In this document: positions 61,940-64,000 of the stretch, in pieces
How positions within the stretch are numbered: position 1 is the stretch's first letter
Layout of the letters: each line of letters starts with the position of its first letter
From: Corynebacterium faecale
GTDB taxonomy: Bacteria > Actinomycetota > Actinomycetes > Mycobacteriales > Mycobacteriaceae
Reading direction: 5' to 3'
Assembly: GCF_030408735.1 (NCBI RefSeq)
Contig: NZ_CP047204.1
Coordinates: 2,108,001-2,172,000, forward strand
DNA: 64,000 nt
Position numbers and translations under genes: made by a program
Notes under the pieces: generated by a model
Told to the model about the DNA's origin: nothing
The model's input: only the letters and a program-made list of their open reading frames with translations
Database searches by the model: none

Positions 61940-62617
61940 TTAGGAAACCTGCCCGCGCTTCAGCTCCAGCTTTTCCGCAACACGGTTCACGATGGCATCG
62001 ATGCGGGCACGCTCCAGGAGGAAACCGGGTGGGTTGGTGCCGCGCATGGTCCGTACATAATCAGGGTGGGCATCAGCAACCGTATTTAGCCAGGCGCGGG
62101 TGGAGGTGCACACATCATCGGCGACACGTCCGTACACCATGGGCAGTGATACCGAATCCAGATCCTCAGCCACACCGGCGGTCTGCATGAGCACCCAGTC
62201 CACCACCTGCTCCAAGTGCTTGACCACACCTTCGGTCCGCGCACCAAGGGCGGCAGCCATCTCCGGGACCATCACCAGATCCTCGATGGGAAACAGCCGC
62301 TCCAAATCTGTGGCGGTGATACGTTCCGGCTGGGTGACGCTGACCAGAACAGCAGACCTCACACTGACCGTTCCCTGACGCAGTCCGGAGGTCAGAGCGT
62401 GACGGAGGCCGGAGAGCTCAGCGACCACCGCCCGGGAATCGTTGCGGGCCTCTGCGACGATCTCCTCGAACTCCGCGAGGCAGTCATCGACCAGTTCGGC
62501 ATCCCAGTCAGAGATCGCCTCCATGAGGTGTTCGATATACTCGGCAACCTCATCACCGATATTGTAGATCTCCTGGGTGAGTTCGCGGTGACGCAGTTGC
62601 GCGGTGGAAGTGCTCAT
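61940..62617 (-). CDS. Conserved hypothetical helical protein
   Basis: 225 residues from ATG 62615-62617, preceded by GGAG. Alpha-helical and acidic: LTQEIYNIGDEVAEYIEHLM, DAELVDDCLAEFEEIVAEAR, ERITATDLERLFPIEDLVMV, and a C-terminal FLLERARIDAIVNRVAEKLE. No signal or membrane segment. Looks like an uncharacterised actinobacterial family; I do not recognise it. Follows a 358-base gap on the same strand. Confidence 0.65.
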   Translation of the reverse strand: MSTSTAQLRHRELTQEIYNIGDEVAEYIEHLMEAISDWDAELVDDCLAEFEEIVAEARNDSRAVVAELSGLRHALTSGLRQGTVSVRSAVLVSVTQPERITATDLERLFPIEDLVMVPEMAAALGARTEGVVKHLEQVVDWVLMQTAGVAEDLDSVSLPMVYGRVADDVCTSTRAWLNTVADAHPDYVRTMRGTNPPGFLLERARIDAIVNRVAEKLELKRGQVS

Positions 62618-62975
62618 GCTCTCCAGCACACATCCTTTCTTACATTCAGCCTCAGGAATCACACGTGACCCTCAAGTAACACTTGAGAGTTTGTCCAACG
62701 GGTTTCGACTCTATGTGAATTGGCTTGGAATTCCCGTTAGGCACGCCGACACACCCCCGCACCGCGTGTCGTCCATCCCCCGAGCGGTTCTCAGGCCGCC
62801 ACTTACACCTGCGACTGACCCCCAGGTTGATCCATGTGCGCAACCCCGAGCGGACCCCAGATGAGAACCCAGGGCTGCTCCCCGATCAACACCGCGCCGT
62901 GACACAACGAGGCCCGCCGGCACTGCACCAACTCCAGTGTGACCGACGGGCCTGAGGATGGGTCTCCTGTGCTTT
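62618..62975. other. Gap between two unknown genes
   Basis: 358 bases without a supported gene. Its left part should contain the promoter of the 225-residue protein. The right part holds the terminator-like hairpin of the 125-residue gene (62910-62953). Confidence 0.45.
62910..62953 (-). terminator. Terminator-like hairpin
   Basis: AGGCCCG (62910-62916) pairs with CGGGCCT (62947-62953), with inner arms CACTG/CAGTG (62921-62925/62935-62939). Follows the stop of the 125-residue gene (62976) on the minus strand. Confidence 0.55.
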
Positions 62976-63353
62976 CTACCTGGGTAGTGGTGGCAGGCCC
63001 ATGGCGGACACCAAGGCGCTCAGGATCTCTGCGGGCTCGCCTCGGGCGTCAGTATCATCCAGCCTGGACAGATACTTATCCACCACCTTGGTCACCGCAG
63101 GCTCCCGGTCTGCGGGCAGTCCCAGGCATTCCACGACATAAGCGGGGTTGTCCTGGGCAAAGAGCCATTCGGGATCACCGAACGCCAGGCCGGGATTGGA
63201 ACCGAGGGTGAAAAACTCCTCATCCCCCTCCGAACCTGTGGCGGCGATATAGGCGAACTCATCCATCACTCCGAGTGCGAAACCCTCAGGCTCCGAACCC
63301 ACCTCGGAACGCTGCCAGGCGGCACCATCCCAGTCGAACTGAATATCTTCCAC
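62976..63353 (-). CDS. Small acidic hypothetical protein
   Basis: 125 residues, acidic: MEDIQFDWDGAAWQRSEVGS, EFFTLGSNPGLAFGDPEWLF, YVVECLGLPADREPAVTKVV. No signal, no membrane helix, no recognised domain. ATG 63351-63353, twelve bases after the stop of the acyl-CoA ligase gene, so the two form an operon; role unknown. Ends with a hairpin. Confidence 0.65.
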   Translation of the reverse strand: MEDIQFDWDGAAWQRSEVGSEPEGFALGVMDEFAYIAATGSEGDEEFFTLGSNPGLAFGDPEWLFAQDNPAYVVECLGLPADREPAVTKVVDKYLSRLDDTDARGEPAEILSALVSAMGLPPLPR

Positions 63354-63365
63354 GTGTTTCTCCGT

Positions 63366-64000
63366 TTATTTCCGTCGGTAGATGTGTTCAATGGCGTCGG
63401 CGTAACGGCGGTGCACCACATTGCGCTTGACCTTCAGGGTAGGCGTGAGCTCATCATCTTCCTCGGTGAGGTCACGGTCAAGGATGAAGAATCGCTTGAT
63501 CGCCTCGGAATGGGAGACGGTGGCGTTGGCGTTGTTGATGGCGTCCTGGACCTCGGCGCGGAGGGCGGGATCGGTGGCCAGTTCCTCGATGGTGCGTGAT
63601 TCCGGGATGTTCCGGTTGAGTTTCCACCGCTTGAGGGAATCTGGATCCAGGGTGACCAGAAGGCCCACGAATGGCTTGCCGTCGCCGACCACCATGGCCT
63701 GGCTGACCAGTGGGTGGGCGCGGACGATGTCCTCCATCGGTCCTGGTGAAACATTCTTGCCACCGGCGGTGACGATGAGATCCTTCTTCCGGCCTGTGAT
63801 CACTAGATGGCCGGAATCCAGAAGCTCACCCAGGTCGCCGGTGTTGAACCAGCCGTCCACCACTGATTCAGCGGTGGCCTCCGGATTGTTCCAATAACCG
63901 CGGAACATCATCTCGCCCTTGAGCAGGATCTCTCCGTCATCATTGATTCGGATGGTCATGCCGGGCAGTGGCTTGCCCACAGTGCCGATCTTCTGGTCAT
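63366..64000 (-). CDS. fadD15: Long-chain fatty acyl-CoA ligase, C-terminal part (runs off window)
   Basis: About 211 C-terminal codons of an AMP-forming acyl-CoA synthetase; the window ends inside the gene. Reads IGTVGKPLPGMTIRINDDGE, ILLKGEMMFRGYWNNPEAT, WFNTGDLGELLDSGHLVITG (motif with the conserved TGD), then the A8-type GRKKDLIVTAGGKNVSPGPM and DELTPTLKVKRNVVHRRYAD with the catalytic lysine in the terminal region. Activates long-chain fatty acids to CoA thioesters. Similar to FadD15 (Rv2187), placed here by gene order; precise chain length is not readable. Neighbour gene of 125 residues follows. Confidence 0.9.
   Translation of the reverse strand, partial: DQKIGTVGKPLPGMTIRINDDGEILLKGEMMFRGYWNNPEATAESVVDGWFNTGDLGELLDSGHLVITGRKKDLIVTAGGKNVSPGPMEDIVRAHPLVSQAMVVGDGKPFVGLLVTLDPDSLKRWKLNRNIPESRTIEELATDPALRAEVQDAINNANATVSHSEAIKRFFILDRDLTEEDDELTPTLKVKRNVVHRRYADAIEHIYRRK

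Overview
The window looks like a chromosomal segment from a Corynebacterium close to C. glutamicum / C. efficiens. The call rests on protein content (a 922-residue homodimeric-type AceE, GlnA2, CYTH-CHAD protein, RNase H/phosphoglycerate-mutase fusion, DUF3052, Znr/Zur pair), moderately high GC, and gene order. Much of that order matches, as I recall it, the Mycobacterium tuberculosis blocks Rv2222c-Rv2244 and Rv2343c-Rv2374c. It is mostly core genome: no prophage, insertion sequence, CRISPR array or integron is visible. About 58 protein genes, three tRNAs and RNase P RNA are supported.

Layout. 1-13.8 kb: start of glnA2 (minus), a DUF2786 protein, a CYTH-CHAD polyphosphate-type protein, a small SPOR-like protein, a galactokinase-like protein with degenerate motifs, an RNB nuclease directly behind rnpB, then the minus-strand series RNase H/phosphatase, zinc-ribbon protein, NIF3 and CobC-type aminotransferase, facing a HAD phosphatase overlapping a low-molecular-weight tyrosine phosphatase. 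13.8-20.1 kb: SURF1, CobD, tRNA-Val, DUF3052 and aceE behind a 0.7 kb structured leader region. 20.1-34.1 kb: a three-gene TrpXYZ-like ABC importer, DUF1707 protein, alpha/beta hydrolase, acyl carrier protein, NagD, App1-like phosphatase, serine hydrolase, two convergent glycosyltransferases, a CAU-anticodon tRNA, Tat-exported PhoD and tRNA-Asn.

34.1-48.6 kb: OsmC, GH15 enzyme, a YtxH-like protein, DnaG primase that has lost three of four zinc ligands, a secreted barnase/RNase Sa-type ribonuclease followed three bases later by a barstar-like protein, GlmS, Dgt and a YdcF/SanA-like protein, a TPM-domain coiled-coil protein, two apparently paralogous unknown proteins, and GlyS. 48.8-64 kb: zinc regulators Znr and Zur, an MbfA-type ferritin/VIT1 exporter, then the minus-strand housekeeping series hemW, hrcA, dnaJ2, rsmE, phoH, ybeY, CBS membrane protein, era, recO, uppS (listed in transcription order), a secreted unknown, two unknown proteins and the 3' part of a fatty acyl-CoA ligase.

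A striking window-wide pattern is leaderless expression: at least sixteen genes have a TANNNT -10 hexamer ending 5-10 bases before the start codon. The most interesting observations are the RNase/barstar pair, the zinc-less DnaG, a 74-bp element with terminal inverted repeats found twice (34.25 and 61.78 kb), the degenerate galactokinase, and a hairpin that contains the mbfA ribosome binding site.
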